In this document: positions 35,582 through 45,065 of the stretch, in pieces
Layout of the letters: every line of letters begins with the position of its first letter
Position numbering within the stretch: the stretch's first letter is position 1
Source: an uncultured Burkholderiales bacterium
Lineage (GTDB): Bacteria > Pseudomonadota > Gammaproteobacteria > Burkholderiales > Burkholderiaceae_C
Direction of reading: 5' to 3'
DNA: 51,288 bases
Assembly: GCA_903830725.1 (NCBI GenBank)
Contig: CAIKVH010000103.1
Location: 1 to 51,288, forward strand
The notes under the pieces: generated by a model
Database searches by the model: none
What the model saw: only the letters and a program-made list of their open reading frames with translations
Told to the model about the DNA's origin: nothing
Position numbers and translations under genes: made by a program

Positions 35582-36877
35582 GTGGAACGCAGAAGCCTCA
35601 TCAAACATACCTTAGGAACTGCGCTGGCCAGTTCGGCCTTCATACGTAACGGTCTTGGTGCTCAGGCCGGCAATTCAGTAGCCCTAAAAAAAGCGCGCGT
35701 CGTTGTCATCGGCGGCGGTTACGGAGGCACAACGGCAAGCAAATACCTTGGTCTATTTTCTAATCACCAGATACAAGTCACACTCATAGAACCAGATTCG
35801 CACTTTGTTTCCTGCCCGCTCTCTAATCTCGTGATCGGTGGTTCAAAGCAAATGGCGGATATCACCCTAAATTATGATTTGCTTCAAAAAAATCACGGGA
35901 CCCAAGTTGTCAAAGATTGGGTCATCTCAATTGACCCCAGAGCAAGAAAAGTTAAAACCTCATCAGGCTTAGTGTTTCCGTATGATGAGTTAATACTCTC
36001 ACCTGGGGTTGAGTTGATGTACTCCAGCGTGGCTGGACTCTTGGAGGCCAAGGAACAGGGGAGGATCTTGCAGGCATGGTCTGCAGGAGAGGAGACTCTA
36101 AAACTGCGACTCCAACTTGAGAGCATGCAAGACGGTGAGGTGTTTGCTATCACCGTGCCTGAGTTGCCATATCGCTGCCCACCGGGGCCTTACGAGCGGG
36201 CTTCCCAAGTCGCGCACTACTTTAAGAATAAGAAACCAAAATCCAAAGTAATCATTCTGGACGCAAACCAAGACATCACATCCAAGGGGCCTTTGTTTAA
36301 AAAATTCTGGCGCGAGAATTACCCCCATCACCTGGAGTACCGAGCGGAGCACAAAGTCGTTGAAGTTGATTCAAAGACCAACACCCTAAAGTTTGAGATT
36401 CAAGATGATTTGCGTGCAGGTGTGTTGAACGTGTTACCGGCAATGCGAGCAGGTGCTATAGCGGTTCAAACGGGACTTGCAAATGTAAATAAACGTTGGT
36501 GCGAAGTGAATTTTCTAAGCTTCGAGTCAATCGTAGCTCCTCACATACACGTGTTAGGAGATTCTATACAGGCCGGCCCCTATATGCCCAAATCAGCGCA
36601 CATGGCAAACGCTCATGCAAAGGTGGCAGCTGCCGCGGTTGTTGCAAAACTATGTGAGTTCGAAATCAACACACACCCCCTACTCACCAACACTTGCTAT
36701 AGTTTTGTGGATCCAGAACAGGCCATCTACATAGCCTCCGTACACCAATACGACAGTGTTGAGCGGACTTTTAAAATCCTGCCTAACGCTGGCGGCATGT
36801 CAAGCGAAGCCAGCAAACAAGAGGGAACTTACGCACTTGGATGGGCGAAAAATATATGGGCTGATTGCCTAAGCTAG
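35582..36877 (+). CDS. fccB: Flavocytochrome c sulfide dehydrogenase, flavoprotein subunit
   Basis: This periplasmic FAD enzyme oxidises sulfide and passes electrons to the cytochrome subunit; the equivalent in Sox clusters is SoxF. It starts with GTG at 35582 (431 aa) and has a Tat signal ERRSLIKHTLG. RVVVIGGGYGGTTAS (39-53) is the FAD dinucleotide motif. C78 in SCPLSN aligns with the cysteine that covalently holds FAD in Allochromatium. C199 (PYRCPPGP) and a C-terminal Cys (TNTCYSF) are likely the active-site disulfide. The C-terminal FCSD flavin-binding domain is present. Confidence 0.92.
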   Translation: MERRSLIKHTLGTALASSAFIRNGLGAQAGNSVALKKARVVVIGGGYGGTTASKYLGLFSNHQIQVTLIEPDSHFVSCPLSNLVIGGSKQMADITLNYDLLQKNHGTQVVKDWVISIDPRARKVKTSSGLVFPYDELILSPGVELMYSSVAGLLEAKEQGRILQAWSAGEETLKLRLQLESMQDGEVFAITVPELPYRCPPGPYERASQVAHYFKNKKPKSKVIILDANQDITSKGPLFKKFWRENYPHHLEYRAEHKVVEVDSKTNTLKFEIQDDLRAGVLNVLPAMRAGAIAVQTGLANVNKRWCEVNFLSFESIVAPHIHVLGDSIQAGPYMPKSAHMANAHAKVAAAAVVAKLCEFEINTHPLLTNTCYSFVDPEQAIYIASVHQYDSVERTFKILPNAGGMSSEASKQEGTYALGWAKNIWADCLS

Positions 36878-36921
36878 CTAACCACTTAGGCTGATGAAGC
36901 GAAGTGAATGTGCTTTTAAGG

Positions 36922-37671
36922 CTAGGGAAACGGCGCAATCATCAACCCCGAGATGAGTTGATACAACTCCTCGGACCACTCCTTGCGGGAACGGTCATCG
37001 CAATAACTCACCCCACCCACTTTAACCCGCACACAAATGGGTCTGGCCGATAACGTAATCCATACTGATTTCAAAAAAGTAATTTCTCCAATGAACGTTG
37101 GGGCGTGACTTTGCTCCTTACTGTCCCTGTCCTTGTAGGCGATGCAAACGGGAATAATTGGAGAGTTAGCACTCACAGCCGATTGAAGTAAATTGGCATG
37201 AAAGGGTAGGAGTCTCATACCATCACTTGTTGTACCCTCAGGAAAGACAGCGATGACCTCCCCGTTGAGTAATGCATCAGTCATCTGACTCATCACTTTT
37301 ATTGCATCCCTTGGCTTTTGTCGCTCAATAAAAAACATTCCAGTTTTTTTAGACAAAAAACCAAACACTGGCCATTTACTAATCTCTGATTTAGCCACAA
37401 AGCGACAATAACCAATGGAATGCAGAACCAATACATCCAACCAAGATATATGATTGGAGACAATCAAAAGAGGCCCCTTAAAACTAAAAGCGCCCTCTAC
37501 TTGGACAACAATTCCAAAGCACTCTAGAACTCCGATAGCCCATTTTTGAACTTCTAAGGCTCGGGCGCGTTGATCAAGTAAAGGGAAAAGAATTAAAACA
37601 ACCAAGTACCCTTTAAGTATCTTGAAAAATAAAAACGCCATCCGAAAAGAGGCTCTAAAAGAATTGAACAA
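36922..37671 (-). CDS. plsC: 1-acyl-sn-glycerol-3-phosphate acyltransferase
   Basis: PlsC acylates lysophosphatidic acid to phosphatidic acid at the inner membrane. The 249-aa protein has a hydrophobic N-terminus (about 12-32), the catalytic H-x4-D motif in SNHISWLD (72-79), and FPEGTTSDG near 144. It is 36 bp downstream of the pyrC' gene on the same strand and closes the yqgE-ruvX-pyrR-pyrB-pyrC'-plsC run, an order known from Burkholderiales. It is convergent with fccB. Confidence 0.93.
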   Translation of the reverse strand: MFNSFRASFRMAFLFFKILKGYLVVLILFPLLDQRARALEVQKWAIGVLECFGIVVQVEGAFSFKGPLLIVSNHISWLDVLVLHSIGYCRFVAKSEISKWPVFGFLSKKTGMFFIERQKPRDAIKVMSQMTDALLNGEVIAVFPEGTTSDGMRLLPFHANLLQSAVSANSPIIPVCIAYKDRDSKEQSHAPTFIGEITFLKSVWITLSARPICVRVKVGGVSYCDDRSRKEWSEELYQLISGLMIAPFP

Positions 37672-37707
37672 CTACATTTATCCTTCAATAAGAGTCAAAC
37701 TCGAATA

Positions 37708-39069
37708 TTAACTATTTTTGGAGTAAGCAACTTGTCCCCCAACCAAAGTTGATTGAACTGACCCAATCATTGCAGTTCCACCCATCTCAAAATCAAAAGG
37801 CGTGTATTTACCCTGACTGCGAAGACTGAGCGGATTAACCATCCAAGTTACCTCGGGATCGAAAATACAGATGTCGGCTATACCGCCGACCCTTAACTCG
37901 CCAAGTCCCCCCAGGCTTGTAAGGCTAAGAGCGGACGAGCTCGGACCACTTGGTATTTGAGTCTCTTTTTCTTGGGCCGCATCGCGCAGTAACTTTGCAG
38001 GCCCACTGGTCACCACTCTAAGCGTATCGATCAAACTTAATTTTTGTTGTGCCCCCCACTTTAGTGCCAAACTAAGCAACAACTCAACTCCAGTTGCACC
38101 CGGCTGCGCCTGAGCAAAAGGAATTGCCTTTAAGTCCCCCTCTACAGGGTTGTGATCAGAGACCAGTGCGTCAATGACACCATTTGCAAGCCCCTCCCGT
38201 AGCGCTTCTCTATCGCCTTGTTGCCTCAAAGGAGGGGTGAGCCTAGCCCTTGAATCAAAGAAGCCAATATCTTGATCTATCAAATGAAGCGAATTGATAC
38301 TCACATCGCAACTGAGGGGCAAGCCCTCAGCCTTTGCACCAGCAACCAGTGCGACACCTGCAGCACTGGATATGCGGCACAAATGAACCTTGGCTCCGGT
38401 GCTTCTCATTAGCGCAAAAATTGTATTCAGTGCGATCGTCTCGGCCGCCACTGGCACACCACTCAGTCCAAGCCTGGTCGCCAATGCCCCACTAGCGGCG
38501 ACGCCTTGACCCAAATAATAATCCTGGGGTCTTAACCAAACACAGTATCCGTAGGTTGCAGCGTATTGCATCGCTCGTTGCAGGACCTGCGTATTGCTGA
38601 TTGAAATCTCAGCCTGCCCAAATCCGATACATCCTGCTTGTGAGAGTTCAAACATCTCCGTCAAAGCCTCCCCGTGTAACCCTTTGGTTAAAGCCCCCAA
38701 AGGATGTACCCTGGCTAGATTCATCTTCTCAGCCCTGAATTTAAGCATATCTACAAGGCCAGGCTCATCAAGCACAGGATCGGTATCGGGGGGACAAACA
38801 AGCGTTGTCACTCCCCCAGTAACGCAGGCCTTAAGCTCTGACTCGAGCATCCCTTCGTGCTCATAACCAGGCTCTTTTAAGCGAGCCATCAAGTCCACTA
38901 AACCGGGTGCGACAACATGACCTTTTGCCTCAATAACTGTGTCGGCTTTGAACGCCTGCACACAAGCTCCGATGGCCAAGACGCGTGCGTCTTGTATGTA
39001 AACATCGCAAACCTTGTCCAAAGATGAAGATGGATCGATAACGCGACCATTTTTGATTAAGATATTCAT
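37708..39069 (-). CDS. pyrC': Dihydroorotase-like protein, probably inactive (PyrC')
   Basis: The 453-aa protein is clearly a class I dihydroorotase by fold, but the zinc motif that should read D-x-H-x-H at 59-63 reads D-L-M-A-R. Both metal-binding histidines of the first strand are lost. VSDHNPVEG retains the later Asp and His. This matches the inactive PyrC' (PyrX) that in Pseudomonas is needed to assemble aspartate carbamoyltransferase. The start overlaps the pyrB stop by 4 bp (ATGA), consistent with a complex of the two products. An active dihydroorotase must be encoded elsewhere. Confidence 0.9.
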   Translation of the reverse strand: MNILIKNGRVIDPSSSLDKVCDVYIQDARVLAIGACVQAFKADTVIEAKGHVVAPGLVDLMARLKEPGYEHEGMLESELKACVTGGVTTLVCPPDTDPVLDEPGLVDMLKFRAEKMNLARVHPLGALTKGLHGEALTEMFELSQAGCIGFGQAEISISNTQVLQRAMQYAATYGYCVWLRPQDYYLGQGVAASGALATRLGLSGVPVAAETIALNTIFALMRSTGAKVHLCRISSAAGVALVAGAKAEGLPLSCDVSINSLHLIDQDIGFFDSRARLTPPLRQQGDREALREGLANGVIDALVSDHNPVEGDLKAIPFAQAQPGATGVELLLSLALKWGAQQKLSLIDTLRVVTSGPAKLLRDAAQEKETQIPSGPSSSALSLTSLGGLGELRVGGIADICIFDPEVTWMVNPLSLRSQGKYTPFDFEMGGTAMIGSVQSTLVGGQVAYSKNS

Positions 39070-40028
39070 GCGTCATTTCCCGCAACTATCGACATTACAG
39101 CCATTCTTACCGCTATACCAAAGGTTACCTGCGGAAGAATCACACTCTGGGGTCCGTCCACAACAGCTGAGTCTATTTCAACCCCCCTATTTATAGGGCC
39201 TGGATGCATCACGATTGCATCTGGCTTTGCAAGTGCTAACTTTTGCGGGGTCAAACCAAAACCCTTAAAGTACTCTTGACTCGAGGGTAGTAAAGCCCCG
39301 TTCATGCGTTCATTTTGAAGACGCAGCATGATGACTACATCACAGCCCTTGATGCCTTCATCAAAATTATTAAATACTCTCACCCCCATTTGAGCCATGT
39401 CTGCAGGTACGAGCGTCTTAGGTCCAACTACGCGCACCTCAGCACAACCCAGTGTCGTGAGCGCGTGAATATCGGAGCGCGCGACTCGGGAGTGCAAAAC
39501 GTCCCCCACCACTGCAACACACAGATTGGAAAAATCCCCCTTGTAGCGACGTATGGTGTACATGTCCAGGAGGCCTTGGGTTGGGTGGGCGTGGCGCCCG
39601 TCGCCGGCGTTTATAACGTGAACATGGGGTGCTGTATTTTGAGCGATCAAATAAGGTGCACCAGATTCACTGTGTCTTACAACAAAGATATCAGCCGCCA
39701 TCGCGGATAAATTAGCGATGGTGTCCAGTAAAGACTCGCCTTTGCTGGTGGAGGACCTTGCTATATCCAAATTAATAACGTCAGCGCTGAGGCGTTTGGC
39801 AGCTATCTCAAAAGTGGTTCGTGTTCGTGTGCTGTTTTCAAAGAAAAGGTTAAATACGCTCTTGCCTCTAAGCAGGGGGACTTTTTTTACCTCCCGATCG
39901 CTTACGGATACAAAATTTTCAGCCGTATCCAAAATGTGCGTTAACAGTTGCTTGGAAAGTCCCTCTGTCGACAAAAGATGAATCAGCTCGCCATTTTTAT
40001 TCAATTGTGGATTGCGCTTATGTTGCAC
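39066..40028 (-). CDS. pyrB: Aspartate carbamoyltransferase catalytic subunit
   Basis: PyrB makes carbamoylaspartate, the committed step of pyrimidine synthesis. [13 protein letters not shown] is the carbamoyl-phosphate loop, followed by [12 protein letters not shown] and [12 protein letters not shown] near the C-terminus. I place the start at the GTG at 40028 (320 aa) because GGAG lies 7 bp upstream and the following [15 protein letters not shown] is the usual N-terminus. ATG codons at 40067 and 40094 are in frame but overlap pyrR further. It overlaps pyrR by 11 bp and pyrC' by 4 bp. Confidence 0.94.
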   Translation of the reverse strand: MQHKRNPQLNKNGELIHLLSTEGLSKQLLTHILDTAENFVSVSDREVKKVPLLRGKSVFNLFFENSTRTRTTFEIAAKRLSADVINLDIARSSTSKGESLLDTIANLSAMAADIFVVRHSESGAPYLIAQNTAPHVHVINAGDGRHAHPTQGLLDMYTIRRYKGDFSNLCVAVVGDVLHSRVARSDIHALTTLGCAEVRVVGPKTLVPADMAQMGVRVFNNFDEGIKGCDVVIMLRLQNERMNGALLPSSQEYFKGFGLTPQKLALAKPDAIVMHPGPINRGVEIDSAVVDGPQSVILPQVTFGIAVRMAVMSIVAGNDA

Positions 40029-40539
40029 TCTTTGACTCCAATGAAAATTTAAAGTGTCCTCGTGCATCTTGTTCAAGCGTGAGTTTTCTGCCATTCGCCA
40101 AACTCAACCTTACCGCTGCATAGTCACTCTGAATGGGCAACTCACGCCCGCCCCGGTCCACCAAAACTGCAAGCCTTACGCTGGAGGGCCGTCCAAAATC
40201 ATAAAGTTCGTTTAACACGGCCCTAATGGTTCGCCCGGTATACAGCACATCATCAATTAGCAAAATATCAGCGCCTTCAACCGAAAATGGTAACTTGGTT
40301 TGCCCACCGTCACTGAGTCCTCGGTGCGCAAAATCATCCCTATGAAGTCCAGAAGAAATCGCCCCCGTCGAGCAACTCAGGGATAAATCTTGAGTCATGC
40401 GCTTAACCAGCCATGACCCCCCCGATATAACCCCTACCAGCGCGGTACTGGGGGTGATTAGCGGCTTAACACCCACACAAAATTCTTTGTAAATGGACTC
40501 CGCATCTAGCTCTATATGTCCTTGGTTAACTGTACTCAT
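40018..40539 (-). CDS. pyrR: PyrR, pyrimidine operon regulator / uracil phosphoribosyltransferase
   Basis: The 173-aa phosphoribosyltransferase-fold protein has the PRPP motif [22 protein letters not shown] near 90-111 and [13 protein letters not shown] near the N-terminus. In Bacillus PyrR binds pyr mRNA to cause attenuation; in Betaproteobacteria its regulatory role is not well defined, and I see no obvious attenuator in the tightly packed operon. It overlaps ruvX by 4 bp and pyrB by 11 bp. Confidence 0.93.
   Translation of the reverse strand: MSTVNQGHIELDAESIYKEFCVGVKPLITPSTALVGVISGGSWLVKRMTQDLSLSCSTGAISSGLHRDDFAHRGLSDGGQTKLPFSVEGADILLIDDVLYTGRTIRAVLNELYDFGRPSSVRLAVLVDRGGRELPIQSDYAAVRLSLANGRKLTLEQDARGHFKFSLESKSAT
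40036..40040 (-). promoter_or_regulatory. Ribosome-binding site deciding the pyrB start
   Basis: TGGAG on the minus strand, 7 bp before the GTG at 40028, lies inside the last codons of pyrR. It favours the GTG over the upstream ATG codons. Confidence 0.6.
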
Positions 40540-40988
40540 AGCTTAAGGGTCCGAAAAAATTGATTCAAAATAATGCACGCAGACTCTGAATCGATATCTG
40601 CATTGCCAGTACCAGAGCCGTTTTGTTGGCTCAGCGCCTCTGTCGTACTGTAGCGTTCATCCACCTCAAACACAGGCAACTTGTACCTGCCCTCAAGTTG
40701 ACGAATGAAACGTCTGGCTTTATGCGTATTCTCGTGCTCTGCCCCGTCGGGATGAAAGGGGACTCCGACCACAAATGCCTCAGGCTCCCACTGGGTAATG
40801 CGATCTGCTATTTGAGTCCACTGTTGGGCTGCAGTTCCGCTAACGCTTGCACATGGCTTGGCGGAGGCGAGAACTTTGTTGCCCACGCTGACTCCAATCC
40901 TTTTGACGCCGTAATCGAATCCCATAAACATATTGAAAGAATGCGCCAGTTCATTTGTTTGAGCAGGACGGGACAACAAATCACTCAT
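40536..40988 (-). CDS. ruvX: Holliday-junction resolvase-like protein YqgF/RuvX
   Basis: YqgF is an RNase H-fold nuclease needed for 16S rRNA 5'-end maturation and named as putative junction resolvase. From the ATG at 40988 it is 150 aa with GFDYGVKRIGVSVG (23-36, first catalytic Asp25), VVGVPFHPDG, and VDERYSTTEA with conserved acidic residues. The start overlaps the yqgE stop by 4 bp (40985..40988), which is why I prefer it to the longer frame reaching 41018. The 3' end overlaps pyrR by 4 bp. Confidence 0.93.
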   Translation of the reverse strand: MSDLLSRPAQTNELAHSFNMFMGFDYGVKRIGVSVGNKVLASAKPCASVSGTAAQQWTQIADRITQWEPEAFVVGVPFHPDGAEHENTHKARRFIRQLEGRYKLPVFEVDERYSTTEALSQQNGSGTGNADIDSESACIILNQFFRTLKL

Positions 40989-41596
40989 GCATGCCCAGCA
41001 TCTGGAGAGAGCATCCAAGCCTGCAAACCCAATAAAGATAGGGCTTTATCGTAACGTTGTTCGCTTGGCGTATCAAAGATTACGCTAGGGTCAGCCTCAA
41101 CGGTAAGCCAACTGTTTTCTGCAATTTCAGATTCAAGCTGCCCCTGCGCCCAGGCAGAGTAGCCCAGGGATACCAAAACCCGTTTGGGACCAGCACCCGT
41201 CGCTAACGCCTCCAAAACATCCTTGGAGGTCGTCATCTCAAGACCTCCAGGGACACAAAGCGTGGAAGCGTAGACCGTTTCACCGTCGGTCTCTGTCATC
41301 TTCAGCATGGGCTCGTGGAGCACAAAACCGCGTTCTGTATGCACAGGTCCGCCCTGAAAAACGATGGACGAGTCCAGATCGGGCCGGGTTAAGGGGAGCT
41401 CCACTTTTTCAAATAAACTACGCAGCGTCATATCACTGGGCTTGTTAATGACAAGGCCTAGTGCGCCCCTTTCGCTGTGCTCACAAAGATAGACCACGCT
41501 GCGGGAGAAGGAATCATCAGCCAAACCGGGCATGGCAATCAAAAAATGATGGGTCAAATTGATTGCATCATTCATTGAATCGGTTGGTGTAGTCAT
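40985..41596 (-). CDS. YqgE/AlgH family protein (UPF0301)
   Basis: Biochemical function is unresolved for the family. The 203-aa product has the typical opening LTHHFLIAMPGLADDSFSRSVVYLCEHSERGALGLVINKP and the block VFQGGPVHTERGFVLH. Length is normal. It heads the compact minus-strand operon ending in plsC. Pairing with ruvX is one of the most conserved neighbour relations of this family in Proteobacteria. Confidence 0.93.
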   Translation of the reverse strand: MTTPTDSMNDAINLTHHFLIAMPGLADDSFSRSVVYLCEHSERGALGLVINKPSDMTLRSLFEKVELPLTRPDLDSSIVFQGGPVHTERGFVLHEPMLKMTETDGETVYASTLCVPGGLEMTTSKDVLEALATGAGPKRVLVSLGYSAWAQGQLESEIAENSWLTVEADPSVIFDTPSEQRYDKALSLLGLQAWMLSPDAGHA

Positions 41597-41680
41597 AAGG
41601 TCATTTTACTTGATACTTTCGAGTGTTTGAAGCATTTCATACAATGGGGCCACTTAGGTTAAATAGTCTTAGGCCAAATT

Positions 41681-43180
41681 GTGCACAAAACCACTATTGA
41701 TAATTTTCAGTCCGGACTCGTTTGGTTTAGACGCGACTTGCGTCTACAAGATCAACACGCCCTATTTTTAGCCCTCAAGCACTGCGAAAAAGTTTACTGC
41801 GTCTTTGTTTTTGATACAGACATCTTAGATTTACTTCCCCGCAGCGACCGCAGGGTTGAGTTTATTCATGCCTCACTCGTCAATTTAGACGAACACCTTA
41901 AAAAAACAACTCAGTCCACAGATGTGAGGCTCATCACCTTGCATGGGAGTGCCAAGGAGGAAATTCCCCAAATAGCAGAGCTTCTTGGCGTTCAAGCCGT
42001 TTTCACCAATCACGACGATGAGCCAACCTCCTTAAGTCGTGACTCTTTGATAAGGGGTAAATTAGCCGCCCAAGGCGTGTCATTTTTTGACTTCAAAGAT
42101 CACGTGATATTCGAACGCAGTGAAGTACTTACTCAGACGGGGAATCCTTACGGTGTTTTTACGCCCTATAAAAACGCGTGGCTTAAAAAGGTGACTGCAC
42201 TTGATCTGCAATCCTTTGATATAAAACCTTACACAGCAAATTTTGCGACCCTTAAGCCAGCGCATCTTAAAAAACTAAAGAGCTCAATTCATACACTAGA
42301 GGAGATGGGATTTGAACCTACCAATTTAAATCAGCTCGGAGTACATACAGGGATTGATGGCGGCGATTTTTTATTCAAAGATTTCTTGAAACGCATGGAC
42401 CAGTACCAAGAGACTCGCGATTTTCCAAGCATCAAAGGACCTAGCTACCTCGGTGTGCACCTTCGATTTGGAACGGTCTCGATACGTGCATTGGCACGCG
42501 TTGCGCTGGAGAGAGCTAACGCCGGATCTGCGGGCGCAGCAGTCTGGCTCTCGGAGTTGATATGGAGAGATTTTTACGCCCAAATCTTGCACCACCATCC
42601 CCGCGTTGCCACACGGTCCTTTAAACCCGAATACGACAGTATTCAATGGGAGGATGATAAGGCTGCTAAGAAACTATTCAAGGCCTGGTGTGATGGCGAA
42701 ACCGGTTTCCCAATCGTGGACGCAGCAATGCGCCAAATCAATTCAACCGGGTACATGCACAACCGCCTTCGCATGGTTGCGGCCAGCTTCCTCGTTAAAG
42801 ATTTGGGCATCGATTGGAGATGGGGGGAGGCCTACTTTGCCAAACACCTCATAGACTTTGATTTGGCATCCAACAACGGGGGATGGCAATGGGCTAGCTC
42901 AAGCGGATGTGATGCACAGCCTTATTTCAGAATTTTCAATCCTACCAGTCAAAGCGAACGATTTGATCCCAAGGGAGCTTTTATATACCGCTATTTACCT
43001 GAGTTACAAAATCTTGGATTGCCTGCGCTACACACCCCTTGGCTTGCAAAGCCAATGGAGTTGTTGAGTGCAAATTTAAAGCTAGGCAAAGATTATCCAC
43101 TACCCATCGTCGACCATGCTAAGGCACGCGAGAAAACACTGATGCGGTATTCGGTGGTTAAGACCGCCAAGAAAAAATGA
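41681..43180 (+). CDS. phrB: Deoxyribodipyrimidine photolyase (class I CPD photolyase)
   Basis: Photolyase repairs cyclobutane pyrimidine dimers using blue light. The 499-aa protein begins at a GTG; GLVWFRRDLRLQDQHAL opens the antenna-binding domain. The FAD domain has PSYLGVHLRFGTVSIR, SELIWRDFYAQILHHHP, TGFPIVDAAMRQINSTGYMHNRLRM and ASNNGGWQWASSSGCDAQPYFRIFNP, all classical class I motifs. The gene is divergent from yqgE. It implies exposure to sunlight, in keeping with an aquatic or surface habitat. Confidence 0.95.
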   Translation: MHKTTIDNFQSGLVWFRRDLRLQDQHALFLALKHCEKVYCVFVFDTDILDLLPRSDRRVEFIHASLVNLDEHLKKTTQSTDVRLITLHGSAKEEIPQIAELLGVQAVFTNHDDEPTSLSRDSLIRGKLAAQGVSFFDFKDHVIFERSEVLTQTGNPYGVFTPYKNAWLKKVTALDLQSFDIKPYTANFATLKPAHLKKLKSSIHTLEEMGFEPTNLNQLGVHTGIDGGDFLFKDFLKRMDQYQETRDFPSIKGPSYLGVHLRFGTVSIRALARVALERANAGSAGAAVWLSELIWRDFYAQILHHHPRVATRSFKPEYDSIQWEDDKAAKKLFKAWCDGETGFPIVDAAMRQINSTGYMHNRLRMVAASFLVKDLGIDWRWGEAYFAKHLIDFDLASNNGGWQWASSSGCDAQPYFRIFNPTSQSERFDPKGAFIYRYLPELQNLGLPALHTPWLAKPMELLSANLKLGKDYPLPIVDHAKAREKTLMRYSVVKTAKKK

Positions 43181-43370
43181 GCTTCCCCTTTATGTGAAAG
43201 TGGCACAGGGCACGCAGGGTATTTAAGATCTCTGAATTTTTTCTTCAATGAACCGCAATTTAGTGCGGAAAAGGCATCATTCATCACCGCACTCATTCAT
43301 GCGCTTTACAACTGTGTGAAAATACGCCCTAACTTTATATTTCAATTTAAGTCTAGACGGAGCCCTTTCA

Positions 43371-43961
43371 ATGGAATTACTTGGACACCGACAATTAGGT
43401 GCATCTCAAACACAGGCTTGGCAAGCCCTCAATGATCCCGCCGTTTTGAAGTTATCGATTCCGGGCTGTGAACGCTTTGAGCGCGTCAGTGACACTGAGT
43501 ATTCTTTGACAGTTGCCCTAAAAATCGGTCCAGTGGCTGCCAAATTCAACGGCAAAGTTTTATTAAATGATATCAATCCTCCCAACTCTTACTCACTAGC
43601 ATTTGAGGCTCAAGGGGGTATGGCTGGATTTGGAAAGGGCGAGTCCAAGGTGACCCTCACGCCCTCCGCTGAGGGGGGATGTGAGCTCTCCTATTCAGTG
43701 AGCTCGCAGGTCGGCGGAAAAATTGCACAACTGGGTCAGCGCCTTATTGAGGGGGCAGCAAAATCTTTAGCGGATGATTTCTTTAAACGATTTGAGGCTG
43801 CTTTAATCGAATCCTTAGCGCAAAATTCTCAACCCGCACCTGAGTCGAAAACTGAGGAGCCTTTGTACCTCGAATCAAACCCCTTCGCTCGCAAGGCCTT
43901 GTACGGAATAACTTTTGCAGTCGCGATGTTGTTGCTTTATTTTTGGCTCACCCTAAAGTAA
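43371..43961 (+). CDS. coxG: CoxG-family SRPBCC protein
   Basis: CoxG proteins are lipid/ligand-binding START-like domains; in carboxydotrophs CoxG anchors CO dehydrogenase to the membrane. The 196-aa protein has the SRPBCC domain (1-145; AWQALNDPAVLKLSIPGCERFE, VALKIGPVAAKFNGKV) and a C-terminal transmembrane anchor (about 176-194). GGAG lies 8 bp upstream of the ATG. The xdhC gene begins immediately after its stop codon. No molybdenum hydroxylase subunits are in the window. Confidence 0.9.
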   Translation: MELLGHRQLGASQTQAWQALNDPAVLKLSIPGCERFERVSDTEYSLTVALKIGPVAAKFNGKVLLNDINPPNSYSLAFEAQGGMAGFGKGESKVTLTPSAEGGCELSYSVSSQVGGKIAQLGQRLIEGAAKSLADDFFKRFEAALIESLAQNSQPAPESKTEEPLYLESNPFARKALYGITFAVAMLLLYFWLTLK

Positions 43962-45035
43962 ATGGAAAACATTGATGTCATGGTCCTTAGGGCGATTGCA
44001 AAGTGGCGCAGTCGCGGACAGCGCGCGCTACTTGCAACCGTCATTAGGACTTGGGGCTCCTCGCCTAGGCCTATTGGATCGATCATGGCTCTTTGTGAGA
44101 CGGGTGCAGTTGTTGGCTCCGTATCTGGGGGGTGTATTGAAGATGACTTAATAGACCGATATACCAAGGCCTATGCCTTAACGGCCCGAAACACCAATTC
44201 AGAGCAAGTTAGTGGGGACGCACAAATACCGTCTCATCAGCTCCCGCTCGGTCCTCCCCAAAGCGTTAAATACGGGATCTCGGCTGATGAAGCGCACCGA
44301 TTTGGATTACCTTGTGGCGGCACGCTTGAGTTACTTCTTGAGTTTGATCCCGATGCCAACTCTCTTAATGATTTGATCTCCAAACTTGAACAGGGCCAGT
44401 TAATACAAAGGCAAGTTGAGTTAGAAACTGGGGAGGTTGTGCTCACCCCATGCGCGACTCCTGCAGAGCTTACCGTTGATGCACATTACCTTGTCAACAC
44501 ATTTGGTCCAGAGTACCGAATGCTTTTAATTGGCGCGGGACAAATGGCGGAGTACTTGGCAACGATGGCTAAATTTAATGGCTTTGCAGTCTGTGTTTGT
44601 GATCCAAGAGAGGAATACACGGGTGCTTGGGCTGTGCCTGGTGTGGCTTTATCTAAGGAAATGCCTGACGATAGGGTTGCAAGCTTTAAACCCGACCGAC
44701 GCAGCTGCGTCATCGCTCTTAGCCACGATCCTAAACTGGATGATTTGGCTCTTTTAGAGGCCTTAAATAGTGACGCCTTTTATGTGGGTGCAATTGGTTC
44801 GCGTCGAAACAATACGGCCAGAAAAGAACGCTTAAAAGTACACTTCGGCGTTTCTGAGGAAAACATTTTGCGGCTTAAAGGTCCAATCGGGCTGTATATT
44901 GGAAGTAAAACGCCGGCTGAAATAGCCGTAAGCATCATGGCCGAGGTACTCGCCGTAAAAAATGATGTGCCCATTGCCAAAGAACACGAGGTGATGCACG
45001 CAAAAAATGCCAAGTCAACCGAATACAAAAGCTAG
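43962..45035 (+). CDS. XdhC/CoxI family molybdenum-enzyme maturation protein
   Basis: XdhC/CoxI proteins bind molybdenum cofactor, help to sulfurate it, and hand it to xanthine- or CO-dehydrogenase-type enzymes. The 357-aa sequence has the N-terminal XdhC_CoxI domain (TWGSSPRPIGSIM, GSVSGGCIEDD) and a C-terminal Rossmann domain (LLIGAGQMAEYLATMAKFNGF; GAIGSRRNNTARKERL). It abuts coxG with zero spacing (TAA-ATG), so the two are cotranscribed. The client enzyme must be encoded elsewhere. Confidence 0.93.
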   Translation: MENIDVMVLRAIAKWRSRGQRALLATVIRTWGSSPRPIGSIMALCETGAVVGSVSGGCIEDDLIDRYTKAYALTARNTNSEQVSGDAQIPSHQLPLGPPQSVKYGISADEAHRFGLPCGGTLELLLEFDPDANSLNDLISKLEQGQLIQRQVELETGEVVLTPCATPAELTVDAHYLVNTFGPEYRMLLIGAGQMAEYLATMAKFNGFAVCVCDPREEYTGAWAVPGVALSKEMPDDRVASFKPDRRSCVIALSHDPKLDDLALLEALNSDAFYVGAIGSRRNNTARKERLKVHFGVSEENILRLKGPIGLYIGSKTPAEIAVSIMAEVLAVKNDVPIAKEHEVMHAKNAKSTEYKS

Positions 45036-45065
45036 GGTCAAAGGCAAGAGCCAAGGCTTATTGGT

